A DNA stretch of 64,000 nt, from assembly GCA_037176725.1 (NCBI GenBank), contig JAZBRS010000050.1:18184001-18248000 (forward strand). Direction: 5' to 3'. The notes under the pieces are model-generated. The model saw nothing but the letters and a program-made list of their open reading frames with translations. It did no database searches and was not told the origin of the DNA. Below are positions 44,072-55,845 of this stretch, piece after piece. The translations under genes were made by a program, and so were the position numbers. How positions within the stretch are numbered: the first letter of the stretch is position 1; every line of letters begins with the position of its first letter. This DNA comes from Posidonia oceanica. Its lineage: Eukaryota > Streptophyta > Magnoliopsida > Alismatales > Posidoniaceae.

Positions 44072-45474
44072 CTAAGAGGCAAGGGCGCGCCAGCGGCCGA
44101 CGTACTCCCCGAACGGCTCGCCAGAGTTCTGCTTGATGGCGATCAAGTCCGCCCTCTTTGGGACAAGATCGAGGTTGAAGGAGTATTGTTCCAGGAACGC
44201 CTGACTGAGGTCGTTCCAAGTCTTGATGGCTGACATATCGAGTGATGTGAACCACTTGAGTGCCGGCCTGGTCAAACTTTTCTGGAACAAACGGATCAGC
44301 AACCTCTCGTCAGCTGCAGCTGAGCGAGATCACCGCAATACGCCTTCAGATGTGCTACAGGGCAGCCCCTACCATTATACTTTTCGAAGTCTGGGATTTT
44401 GAACTTCGGAGGGAGTACCGCCTCTGGAAAGCAACAGAGGTCCCGGAACTGGTAGGTCTGGTGCTCAGTACCCTGCACTAGTCGTAGCGCCTTCTCCAAG
44501 ACGTCCATCCGGTTATTGATGGGGTCTGGGATTGCTGCTGTAGGAGAGGGATCAGCAGGGGTAGCGAGCGCATACGCCGAATGGGTCGCACCTAAGTGCT
44601 CCTCCGGATCTACCATAGCGTCGCCTGGTGGAGCAACGGGATGGCCGGCGTATCCGTGCTGGGGGACAGTGTATGCAGGGGTGTATGCAGGATGCTGGAC
44701 TTGGTGAAGAGGAGAAGAGTAGATGCCATGCTGTGTTGGAATAGGGGGTGGATAACGGAGCACCAGTTGCTATACAGGCGGGGTGCCAGACAGCGAGCTA
44801 GTGAGGTACTGGGCTCCAACCGATCCAAAGGATTGACCACCAGAAGGAAGTGGAGCATGCTGTGCCAAGTGTTGTGCAGGAGGCGGTAGACGGGCCCCCA
44901 TCGTCGGAACCGTGAGCAGTTGCGACGATGGTCGAGGCGGAGGTGCAGAGGTCGATGCATGAAATGCAGGAACTGGCCTCGGAGGAACCTCAGGGACGAC
45001 AGAGACAGAAGAAGGACGAACTGACAAGGCCATGCCCTGCAGTCTCTCGGCAAGCTCCATCAAGTGCTGGTACTGAGCTTCGGGCGTCTCGCCAGTGGGG
45101 ACGCTGAAGTGCAGTGCCGGCGGGGATTAAGAAGCAAGTGGCACGGACACAGACTGTCCGGGAGGGAAGGATTCTACAGAAAGTGCCGCAGCAACGGTGG
45201 AAGGGATGTCGAAAGCGACGTATCCCTGGGACGGAGGGGGCAGTGGCGTCTCCGGAGCGCGAGTAACGGCCATCAAGATAGATTCGGCGATCGGATCCGG
45301 AGGAAGGGAGGCTTGCCACTGTCCCGGGGTGTACTGAGAACCTAGAGACGTCAGAGGGGAAAACCCTGGCGTCGGAGGGGGAACAAGAGGGACAGAAAGA
45401 GCAACCGGAGGGGCCAGAACGGAAACACCCTCCGTGACAGGAGTAAAAGAAGGCTCACTAACGTACTGGGCCAT
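44072..45474 (-). pseudogene. gag: gag N-terminal and capsid part of 29-kb element (broken)
   Basis: The likely start is ATG at 45474-45472 (MAQ..., shared with both gag-only families). An upstream in-frame Met exists at 45633. Defects on the way to the protease frame are: TAA at 45127-45129, TAG at 44770-44772, a 1-nt loss near 44312 that shifts the frame, and TAG at 44072-44074. The capsid-type segment (RLFQKSLT...LKWFTSLD...TWNDLSQAFLEQYSF...GEYVGRW) is clear between 44302 and 44075. The segment before it has the conserved IPDFEKYNGRGCP word. Confidence 0.9.
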
Positions 45475-46792
45475 TGCTGACCTAGAGCGTGTGAGAACAG
45501 GGCTGCGACGAGTATTCAAGCGGTGAGTCTTAAGAGGAGCTATCGTCGCAAATGCGGATAGCTCAGAGGGGGAATGGTCGCGAACTAAGTCGCAAAAGGG
45601 CGTCAACGAGGGTCGATACTCGAGCTTTGGCAAAGGGAAACTCGCTTACCGATCACGCTGACACAACAGAAGGAAATTAGGGTTAGAAACTAAAAGATGG
45701 ATGCAAATGAGTTAGTTAAGTGGCATGAATGATGTGCATGCTTTCTAGTATGCCCCCCTTACCTAACTAGTGTTTCCTAGCAAGGCTGTCTACTCCGGGT
45801 ATCCCTGGATGTACGGGTCACCGACTCAGGTCAGAAAAAGTAGGTCCCCTGTCTAACTCCCGGCCCAAAGCTCAGGTAATGACAGGGTGGTGCGTTAGTG
45901 GCCTCTACCCCGCCAAAGCGTGGGTGGTACCCTCTACTAACACCGACACGACCCCCGGACAAGGAGGGGACGGACCGACCAACTTATGCCACGCCCAAAG
46001 CAGTGGAACAAGAGGCCGGAACCGTCCTTCGCAGACTAGTAGGTGGACTCAGAGGAGAAGAATGCATGCCCTATATGATGCTTATGCAAAATGATTAGAG
46101 TTTTTTATCTTGCATATTTTATTAACCAAAGGGAGTGAAGGATTGTTTGTAGTCTCTAGTTGTCCCTAGAAGTTCTTTTTACTTGCATTTTTTAGTTAAC
46201 CATGGGGGAAGCAGACAAGTTTCTACTATCCTAAGCATGGCAAGTGCAAAAGGGAAGAAAATCAGTCAAAATGGCAAGCAACCATCATACAACACAACAA
46301 AAGGCATGTTCATGGCATGTGCGAGTGTTTGTGAGCATAATGGTGAAGAAAAAAAAAAAACATTCATCAAGTCAAAAAGCGTGTAAGCATAGTATGTGCG
46401 TGTGTAGTGACATAGCAAGAGTGTAAAAGAAGCATTCAACGTTCAAAAAGCATGTATTTTAGCCAAACAAAGTATGTAGACATGTAATGTGCGAGCATTA
46501 AAGCAGTAATAAGCAAGTAAGGTAAAGTAAGGTAAAAGTAAGTAGACTGTAAAAGAAATAGGAGCACAAGCAAGACAGTAAGTAAATAAACAGGCAAAGG
46601 AGCAAAGCCAGGCAGAAGAAAGCGCAAATCGAGACAAAAGAGGTGCAAAACCTAAGCAAAGTAGCTACGAAGCGACTCGCTAGGAGTTTGCACAGAAAAG
46701 CGAGCAAAACAGGCGAAGAAGGCACACAAGGCAGACAAAGCTGCAAAGCAAGCGAGCGAAAAGCCGAGAACGAAAGCCGGAGTCTAGTCTAG
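45475..46792 (-). other. 5' leader of 29-kb element
   Basis: Non-coding. The part at about 45850-46060, read on the - strand, matches the leaders of the gag-only elements (TCGTGTCGGTGTTAG, GAGGGTACCACCCACGC, GCACCACCCTGTCATTACC). The remainder is A/T-biased with GCAT words. No gene. Confidence 0.75.
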
Positions 46793-46810
46793 TCCCCAGC
46801 AGAGTCGCCA
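46793..46810 (-). promoter_or_regulatory. primer binding site, tRNA-Arg type (29-kb element)
   Basis: On the - strand, TGGCGACTCTGCTGGGGA starts one base (46811) after the 5' LTR end. It differs by one base from the PBS of the gag-only elements. Confidence 0.85.
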
Positions 46811-46811
46811 C

Positions 46812-49800
46812 TGTAGCGATCCCGATCGGAATCAGGCTCGCTATATTTAGCGGCGATTGGGATCCGAGGAAGAGGCTCAACTCGAAAACACTTGAAACCG
46901 AGGAGAAAAAGGAAAGATAAGACAAATCAGAGTCGCCACCATGTCTATTAATGGGAGACAAGGAAAACCGGGGAAATGCGTGAATTAACGCGCAAAACCG
47001 AGCAAGGAATGCAAAGCGAAACAATGCAAAGGAAAACAAATGCAAACAAATGCAAATGAGATGACTCTAGCCTAGGATAAGGGCAGTACGGTCATTGCGG
47101 GCCAGAAGACAGGGTAAGGACTCCTGTTACGCGCGGGGAAGGTGTTAGGCACCCCCGACACGCCCGAGATTCGGTCTTTCTAGGCTTACGCTCGCATACG
47201 CAGGGAAATGCAGGATTGAATGCCTATGTGCCTATAAATGCCTGAATGAATGCTCAAGGTGTGCTCTAAGTGGGAAGAAACAAAGCAAGGAAGTAGACGT
47301 GCTTTCTAAGTGCTCAGCTACGCTGTCTGTGTTCCGAACAAGGCGAAACCTAGCTCGTGAGAACTCCAGGCAGTAAGCATCACAGCCCTATATGCAAATG
47401 CAGGCGAGAAAGCAAAACGACGGGGAAACCATGCAATGCAATCGACATGCAGGGGAAAACGGCGTAAAACACGCAAAACGGGGCGAGAAATGAGCAACGC
47501 ACGCAAAACAATGCAAAAGAGCGAAACCGGCACGCAAAACAAGCGAGAAAGCAAGACAGCACGCAAAACGAGACAAGAGAGCAGGAAGGCATGCAAAACG
47601 GAACGAGAAAACAGAATGGCACGTAAAACGGAGCGAAAGAATAAAAACGGCACGCAAAACAAGCGAGAAAGCAAGACAGCACGCAAAACGAGACAAGGAA
47701 GCAAAGAGGCACGCAAAACGGTGCAAAAACGAGAGCGGCATGCAAAACAAGCGAGAAAGCAAGGCAGCATGCAAAACGAGACAAGGAAGCAAAGAGGCAC
47801 GCAAAACGGTGCAAAAACGAGAGCGGCATGCAAAACAAGCGAGAAAGCAAGGCAGCACGCAAAACGAGACAAGGAAGCAAAGAGGCACGCAAAACGGTGC
47901 AAAAACGAGAGCGGCATGCAAAACAAGCGAGAAAGCAAGGCAGCACGCAAAACGAGACAAGGAAGCAAAGAGGCACGCAAAACGGTGCAAAAACGAGAGC
48001 GGCATGCAAAACAAGCGAGAAAGCAAGGCAGCACGCAAAACGAGACAAGGAAGCAAAGAGGCACGCAAAACGGTGCAAAAACGAGAGCGGCATGCAAAAC
48101 AAGCGAGAAAGCAAGGCAGTGCGCAAAACAAGACAAGAAAACAGGAGGGCACGCAAAACGGTGCCAAATCGAGGGCGGCACGCGAAACGGTGCCAAAATA
48201 ACGAAACAAAAACCTCGGAAAAGCCATGCGAATGCAAGAATGCAGAGAAAGATCAAAAGAGGCCAAAGGGGAGACAAAACAACGTGTGTGTAAGAACAGA
48301 CGTCGTTTAGGGCCACTCAGAGTAGGTGTGAAAACCTACAAAGGAGAGAGGGGGCAAACGGAGGGATTACCACCTCTTTGCGACTGTTTCCCACTAAGCC
48401 ATTCCACGGTGTGTCTCGCATGCTGCCCAAAGCTCGCGATGCGATCGGATCGTGGAAAAGGGGGAAGAAAGTCACATTAAGTGGTAAATCCAGGGAAAAC
48501 ACAACGCAAAACACACAAGAATACGCGAAACGGAGATTAGAAGATACAAGTAGAAAGGGGAGACCCTATTCTACATGCTCAAAGAGACAGAAAGCGAAAA
48601 CACGGAAAACTGTGCAAATGGCATGCAAATGAATGCAGGGGTTTAGGAGGACATTCCTGGAAATCCGGGAGCCTGATCTGAAATCTGTCTGGTCCATGCT
48701 GAAGAGTGCCTCGCCGCGGTCGCCTGGGCAGCTCACTTGAGAAGATCCAACGGCCGGATTGGAAGATAACGCAGCTTCAAGGCAGAAGGGCCAGAACAGG
48801 GGAGAAGAACAGATCTAGGTATTCAGGAGGTCCTAGGGATGTGCAAAAAGGTCCTCCCAAGTGAAGGGGAGCTTAAAGTGCTTGGTGTGTGCAAGAAGAT
48901 GCTAAAATGCAAGACTAAATGGATGCAGAATGCATGCAAAAGTAAGAAAACGCAGAGAGAAGTAACTTGGGAAAAACCAGGAATTCAGAAAGCATTTTGA
49001 AAAAGAAAGGGGCTAAAAATGCAAAATTTCCAGAAAACAGGGGTCTACAGGAGAGGGTTTTGAAAACAGGAGAGAGCAGGGCTTCGTTTTGTAAAAAACT
49101 AGGCTCAGAAAGCTGCTTTGAAAAGAGGGTATGCTTTAGAAGAAGTTTTGAAAGCAGAAAGGGATCAGGAAGCAATTTTGGAAAAACTAGGGTCTAAAAT
49201 GCAAATTTTCCAAAAAACAGGGTTCTGAGGAGTCTGAGATTACTGGTGGAGGGTCTGCATGCAATTTGGTAAGCATAGGAGCTAAGATGCAACCTAGGGG
49301 CAAAATGGTCTTTTCACATGATTTTTTGAAAGATGCAAGGACCTATGTGTGATTTTGAAATTATGCAGAGGCAAAAATGCAATTTAATATGGAAAACATG
49401 CTCTAAAAATCAAATAACAGGACTGCAGTGCAATTTTTAGAAAAAACAGGGTTGAAAATGCAATATAATAAGCTAAAATGCATGCAGCACAGTTACTGTC
49501 CATTTAAAATGGACCTAACTGCAAAAATGAGAAAGTGGAGGGGCAAAATATTCAATGCAGTATGCAAAAATCATAAATGAAACCTAGGTTACTACAGTGC
49601 ATGGGCTTAAGTGCAAAATCAGAAAAATGTAAGGGGCCAGAATGCAATGTGATATGGTAAAATGCAAGTAAATTAATGAACTGATTTAGTGCAGGACTTA
49701 AGTGCAAAAATTGAAAACAGAGGGACTAAACTACAAAATTAAATAACAGCACAGCACAGTAAATGGACCAAATTGCAAATACTGAAAACCATAAACAGAT

Positions 49801-52800
49801 TATGCAATTTAATATGATTTTGATTTAAAAACACAGCAGATTAAATGAAATAAGGACTGGAATGTAAAATGACAGAAACTTAAACCAAATATGCAATATT
49901 TACTTAAAAACTTTAGCTAGAATAAAATAAACGCACAGTAACTGGTCGACGGCAACGAGTACTGTAGCGGAACGCCGGCAGTACTCGTGGCCGCCGACAG
50001 GGGAGGCTGAGGAGGCGCGGGAGGGCGGAGAACGACGTCGGCGATCGTCCGGAGCTCTGGGAACGGTCCGGAGCTCGTCCTGTTGGTCGGAGTGTCCGGA
50101 GGAAGAGCAGCCGGCGCCGGAGAAGGAGAACTGTCCGGCGAGTCGAGGACAGAGCAGGAGGACCGGAAAACCTATTCTAAAGGCTGGGGAAGCAAGAGAA
50201 GAAGAAGAGGAAGCTAAGGGAAGCAATGGTTACCTTTTTCTGCGCCAGAGTCGTTCCCCCGACGTCAGTGGTTCCAGAGGTCGCCGGTGGAGGCCGTCCG
50301 GTCGCTGCGGACGTCGCCGGCTGCTCGCGAAGATTGGAATCGCTTCAGAACGTCCCTCCGGTGCTTCCTGATCGACCGGACTGAAGCTCTACAGCCCAGG
50401 TGAGGTTTCGGCTCTTTTGGGTTCAGAGGATGCTGCCGGAGGTGGGGGGGAGTTGTTACTGCTCGTATGGTGGAGTGAAGCCCTCCTGGAGGTTGCTGGA
50501 AGTCCGGCGAGTGAGGTTGGATACTCGGAGAGGGTTTCTGGAAGGTGTGGAGTGGAATTGGAGCTGGGTCGAAATTCTGGTCAGTGAGAGGCTGAGGTGT
50601 TTATTGTGGAATTCTTGGTCTGTGGTGGAGGGTAGGGCCGAAGGTTAGGGGCTCTGGAAAGGAGATGGTTTGGGGATTATCTGGGTGGATTTTGGGAGGC
50701 AATGGTGAACTGGAGTGATGGGAATTGCCGAAGGGAAGGAGTCGGGTTTCAGTTGGAGTCAGGTGGTGTTTCTGGGAGATTTCAGGTGGTTTCGTGGGGT
50801 GGAATGGCTGGGAAATGTTGGAGGAAGAAGGCCAGGTGTTGGGTGAGATTGGGGAAGTAACAGGGAGGAGTTCTGAGGCTTGGAGTGGGTCTGGCTTACT
50901 GGAAAAGGGAGAGGAGGTTTTGTTGAAGGTTTCTGGCAGAAGAAGGGAAGGGAATTGGGTGGAGGAGGCTGGGGGATTGAAGTCTCTCTCCAGGATGTCA
51001 AGGTGACTCCCAAACCGCTCTCCCTGGTCACTCTCTCTTCTGGAAGTGGAGGAGACAGAGAAGAAGTGGAAGGAGTGGCTCGTGGGGAAGAAGTTGGAAA
51101 TTCTGGTTTTGGGGATTGCTCTCTCACTCTCTGGTTCCTGAAGGTGAAGGTTGCTCACATTGGTTCTGCCCTGGTCTCTCTGGTCTCTCTGGTCTCTCTG
51201 GTCTCATGAAGGAAAGACGGAGGAGGCTTATATCTGGGGAGGGGAGGCTGCTGGCGCACTGGGAGTTTTCAAATTCGACCGGTGGCCACTGCAGCGGAGG
51301 GGACGGGGCGACCAGCCCCGGATTTGGTGCTGAGATGAGGAGACGGCGGGCTGCTGTAGACCGAAGTGACGGAGCTTCAAAATTCAAATGGAAGGAGGGA
51401 ATGGCAGCCGGCCGTCGCGGGAAGAATCTGCAGAAGAAGTTTACAGAAGGAGAAGGAGGGAGACGGAGGGGCGTGGGCCAGACCGTGCGGGCCGAAGGAA
51501 AACCGAAGAAATAAAAGAAAAAGGAGACGGGCCGGATTGAGCCCAGTAAGGAAAAGTAAGAAGGAAAGAAGGGAAATAAGAAAGAAAGAGAGGGTAGAAT
51601 GGGGAAATAAAATAGGTAAAAATAAACTAAAAATAAATAAAAATGCCAGAAGGATTGTGCTGTAGATTAGGATTTTAATTAAGGTTTTTAATGGTTATTT
51701 TGAGTTGATTAATGTGTTTTGGGCTTGATTAGGGTTTTAGGGTTTTGGTTTTGCTTTTAATTGGTTTTCACTTGATTAAATGTTTGTTAAACCCTTTTTA
51801 AATTATTTTAAAAATTGTGTTTCCCTTGTTGGGCATTTAGGATACTGATTAGGATTTTTTAGGATTTAATTTCGTATTAATCAGGGTTGGTTTTAAGTTT
51901 TTAAGTTTTAGTCTTCTTAGGGTTTCTTCCTCTTAAGTTTTTCAAGTTATGTTTGGATTTTTATTTATTGGTTTTTTTCTTGAAGTTTTTAGTTGGATTT
52001 TTCTGGTTTGATAGGGTGTTTTTTAAGTCTTTTCAGATGTGTTTTTCTTTTCTTTTTTTTTTCTTTTTTTAATTAAGTTTTTAACTTGTTTTTCTTATGT
52101 TTATTAGGTTAGGTCTTTTGCCTTCTTTAATTACTTGTTTTAGTGTTTGATTTTTTAATTCTTCTTTTTGGGTTTGTTTTTTAATTCTTCTGATGGGTTT
52201 TTACCTTTGGTGGGTTTTGATTTTATTTTAGCTTTTTCCTTGATTTTTCAGTGTTTTCTTTTGATTTTTTTTGCATTTTTTAGTTTGCATGCTTGGTTTT
52301 CTTTTTAGCTTGCTTAAATTAAGTTTAAGTTGTTAATTGCTTGTTTAACATTTTTTGATTGTTTTTCTTAGGGTTCTGATTTGTTTCTTTTGTGTTTTGA
52401 GATTTTACAGATTTTTATGGGTTTTTGTGGATTTTTGCAGAAGGGAGAAAAGAAAAAGAGAAAGAAGAAGGAAAAGGGGAAAAGAGGGAAATAAGAGGAA
52501 AAGAGATAGGTTGGAGGAAAACGATTTTTAAAATTCAGAAAAAATGTTAAAAATAAAGTAAAAATAGGGATAAGATAGAGGAAGGATAGAAGCACAGAGG
52601 GGGCCCACAGCCAGACCAGAAAAAGGATAAGACAGGGATGAAAAGAGAGATGATAATCAGGAGAGAGAGAGGAGAGAGAAAATGATAATCCCGGAGAGAG
52701 AAAAGGATAATTTGGGTGAAAGAGGGTCTTAATGGTCTTGGAATGGGGTGAGAATTGGTGAGTGGGTAGTCTAGGGTTTGAAGTCTTGGGTCTGAAGTTT

Positions 52801-53123
52801 TGGTCCGATTCTAAGGAGGTTTTGGAGGGGTTTCAAGGTGTAGAAGAAGGGTAGTTTCTCCTAAGTTTTCTAGGGTTTTCAAGGATGGGTTGGGCTTGGA
52901 AATTCCTAGGTTTTTGGGTAGGCTTGTTGAGTGGATAGTGGTGGGTCCTCCTATGGATTTTGGTTAGGTTTTGAGAATGGGAAGGGGGGTAAAGGTTTAG
53001 GTCAAAACAGGCCGATTTTGGAGGGTAGAGAGGAGGGTTAGGGTTAGGGTTTGGTTGGGGTTTGATCCAGCAATTACCAGGAGGGCTCCACGGGTCCAAG
53101 CCTGCCAAGATGGGGTGTCAACA
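46812..53123 (-). mobile_element. 5' LTR of 29-kb element, 6312 bp
   Basis: Collinear and nearly identical with 23873-30087. It differs by one extra 88-bp unit in the array at about 47520-48190 and extra CTCTGGT repeats near 51175-51205. The antisense PBS-like GAGTCGCCA is at 46930-46938. Confidence 0.95.
47520..48190 (-). repeat. 88-bp tandem array in 5' LTR (5 full copies)
   Basis: GCGGCATGCAAAACAAG occurs at about 47733, 47821, 47909, 47997 and 48085. It has one unit more than the other LTR of the same insertion. Confidence 0.9.
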
Positions 53124-53128
53124 GGCGT
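53124..53128 (+). repeat. target site duplication GGCGT (right copy)
   Basis: Matches 23868-23872. After it the outer gag resumes at the exact homologous position. Confidence 0.95.
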
Positions 53129-55236
53129 CCCCCGCCTCCTCTCCACTTTTGGTGCTGGAGACTTCCCAGCCCCTTTATTTGGATCAAGGGTCGACCCTAG
53201 CCGACCTGGAGCTTGTCACCGAGTCTACCACGGTGACCGCCACTCTGGCTCCAGGAGCGTCGCCTTCTGTTCCATCCTAGGGCCTTCTTGTCTCGAGAAT
53301 CTAGCCTTCTACGGTTGCCCTTTGCGTAGGATCCACTCCTGTTGCTTCCTTCGTTTTCGCACCTCCCCTGGCGGACACCTCCTTGTGTCCCGGCCCGTCG
53401 GTCGATGCTTTCTCTGCCTCGCAAGCGCAGCGTTTATTGGCTATGGCCGATAGGCTACAAAGCATGGCTCTCGCACTCGACCCGACTGCGGCCTGCTCTT
53501 CCTGCCCAGCTCCTGAGGTTCCGGTGCCGCCCTCTGTAGCCCTGCAGGCGCAATACACTGCACCCTCGCCCTTTCCATTGCCCTGGCTCCTCGCAGCCTC
53601 GGCGATGGGAGCACATTATCAGCCTCCTGCACCTGCACAGCACTTTGCACAGCATGCAATTCCTTCCTCTGGTGGCCAGTCTTGTAGATTGGCAGGAGCA
53701 CAACACCCCTCAGGCCCATTGCCCGGCACCGTGCCGATGCAACAGCTGCTGCTCCCTCGCACTACACCTCACACTGCACAGCATATCATCTACCCATCTT
53801 CCTTGCATCAGGTTCAGACTCTTGCATACATAGCACCGCACTTTGCACCCTCGCACGGGTATGCTGGCCCTCACGCTGCAACTCCAGGCAGCGTGAAGGT
53901 GGATCCGGAGGAGCACTTTCGCACGACCCACACAGCATACGTGGTCCCTGCCTCTGTTGCACAACCATCGCCAACAGCAGCCTCAGACGCCTTCCTTACC
54001 AGGTTGGGTGATCTAGAAAGAGCACTTCGTCAAGTGCAAGGCTAGGACCGCCAGCCTTACCAATTTCGCGACCTCTGTCTCTTTCTTGAGGCCGCACTCC
54101 CATCGAAGTTCTGCATCCCGGACTTCGATAAATATGATGGTAGAGGCTGTCCCATCTCGCATCTGAAGGCATATTGCGATGACCTTGCTCATCTTCTGGC
54201 TGATGAAAGGCTCCTTATCCGCCTATTCTAGAAGAGTTTGACCAACCCTGCGCTCAGGTGGTTCATGTCCCTTGACACGGCTGCGGTTCAAACTTGGACT
54301 GGTCTTTCTCGGACTTTCCTTGAGCAATATGCGTTCAACCTCGACTTGATCCCCAAGAGGGAGGATCTCGTCGCCATCCAGTAGAGGCCCCTAGAGCCAT
54401 TCGGGGAGTATGTCGGTCGATGGCGCTCCATAGTCGCCTAGGTTAAAGATAAACCCTCCGAGGAGGATTCTATCGAGATGATCATCAAAGGGGCGCTGCC
54501 AGCGACTGGGACTCTGCTTTCCATCCAACACATCACTAGTTTTGCATTGCTGATTAGGGCTGGCACCCGCGTGGAAAGCTCACTGCAGAGTGGGCATTTC
54601 CCCACACTTTCTGCACTGGCTAGGTAGGCCACCGACACCAGCAATCACCACAGCAACAACAGCAGCAACAACTCCACTCCCAACTGCTCTGAGCAGCATG
54701 CCGCCGCTTGCGCTGATCCTCTTGAAGTGCCTGTCTTTGCAGAAAGTCAGCCAGACCCTTTTCCGCTAGTGTACGCACCTATTTATGCACCCACTGCACA
54801 CATTGTAACTGTTGAGGCAGTGCATCACGTCGCACCAGCTCAACAAGGACGACAGCCTAGGCAAAGACAAGTCCACCGTGCTAAGAGCGACTTCACCCCA
54901 CTTGGTGAGTCGCTAAGTGCCGTCTTTCCCCAGGTTGTGTCGCTTCTGCGGCTTCTAGAAACTCGCTCGCCACCAAATCCCCTTCTGAGGTGGTACAATG
55001 CGAGCATGCATTGCAATTACCTTCGAGCTGTGGGGCATTCGACAAAAAATTGCCTCACTCTCCGGGACGTCGTTCAGGACCTGATTGACAATGGGACCCT
55101 CGTCGTCAGTCCGCAGGAGGCTGCTCATACACCTACACCTACACTCGCACACCCTAGCGTAGCTAGCCCTTCCTTTGCTGAGCATGCAGGCTTCGAGGAT
55201 GCTGGAACCTCGGGGGCATACCCCAATCTTCTTTGA
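53129..55236 (+). pseudogene. gag: gag of outer element, 3' part (multiple amber codons)
   Basis: Continues the 23788-23872 fragment. By comparison with the nested copy and the 29-kb element, in-frame TAGs occur at 53278, 53302, 54043, 54229, 54382, 54439 and 54625. All but the one at 53302 sit where a sister copy has CAG or where CAG is the likely ancestor. Between the stops the frame is well kept: the Pro-rich N-terminal region, the PDFDKYDGRGCP word near 54118-54155, the capsid-type segment (54200-54480), and the knuckle region near 55010-55050. It ends at TGA 55234-55236, as in the other copies. No intact product is possible. Confidence 0.88.
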
Positions 55237-55698
55237 GTCCAGCTCTTCCCCGGTGGGTCCTTCTGATCCCATCGGTGCAATCCTCTCTTCCTATCTCTCC
55301 TAGTTTGTCCGGGGGACACTCGGAAGCGCAATGGCAAAACTAACAGCAAGCTCTGTCGCAACACCGTCCAGGTTAGCCTTTCCTCCAGCATCAACAGCCC
55401 CAATGCTCCCCGCACTGTCATCAGCTGATCCAGCAGCCCCAGTGCTCCCCGCACTGCCAACAGTGGATCTCGTCGACAGCGTCAGCAGCATAGGGGCAAA
55501 CCCAGCACCTCCGTCCCGTGGTCGCTGACAGGTAGGTCCCTCTTACCTCTCTTTTCTTTCCTGCACTATCTTTTCTTTTTGTTTTTCGTTTTTGTTTTGT
55601 TTTTACGTTTCCTTGCCATGTCAGAAAACCCTAAAAAGCATAAAAATTGCAAAAACCTTAAAAACTTGCATTTTTTCCTGCATGCATTCAGCATCATT

Positions 55699-55845
55699 GG
55701 GCTGATACCCCTAACTATCCGGTGATAGGTCCGTTAACCTATCATCACTGGGCTGGCAGCCCTAACTGCTTGGTGATAAGTTCGTCAACTTATCATCTGG
55801 GCTGATATCCCTAACTATTCGGTGATAAGTCCGTCAACTTATCAC
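55699..55845 (+). repeat. two-hairpin modules, unit 2, first cluster
   Basis: Three modules like 1111-1257: the first has stem GATAGGT/ACCTATC, the third GATAAGT/ACTTATC. Confidence 0.8.

Larger units (their letters stand above)
23873..53123 (-). mobile_element. 29.25-kb Tat/Ogre-like Ty3 LTR retrotransposon with pol and extra ORF
   Basis: On the - strand the order is 5' LTR (53123-46812), tRNA-Arg PBS, leader, gag, protease, RT/RNase H, archaeal-like RNase H/integrase, extra ORF, tandem-repeat 3' UTR, PPT, 3' LTR (30087-23873). LTR ends are TGTTGACACC and GATCGCTACA, and target site GGCGT is duplicated. LTR lengths are 6312 and 6215 bp; the difference is about one 88-bp repeat unit plus about 9 bp of a CTCTGGT repeat. 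Where I compared them by eye the LTRs are nearly identical, suggesting recent insertion. Dual RNase H with a dead first copy and an extra ORF after integrase are Tat-lineage hallmarks. Gag is broken, so this copy is not autonomous. Confidence 0.95.

Noticed and set aside
47318..48316. Long open frames of 285-332 codons in several frames on both strands (also 24427-25283)
   Set aside because: They cover the 88-bp tandem array. The period is not a multiple of 3 and the unit lacks stops, so all frames stay open. The Cys/Phe/Leu- or Lys/Arg-rich products have no domain.
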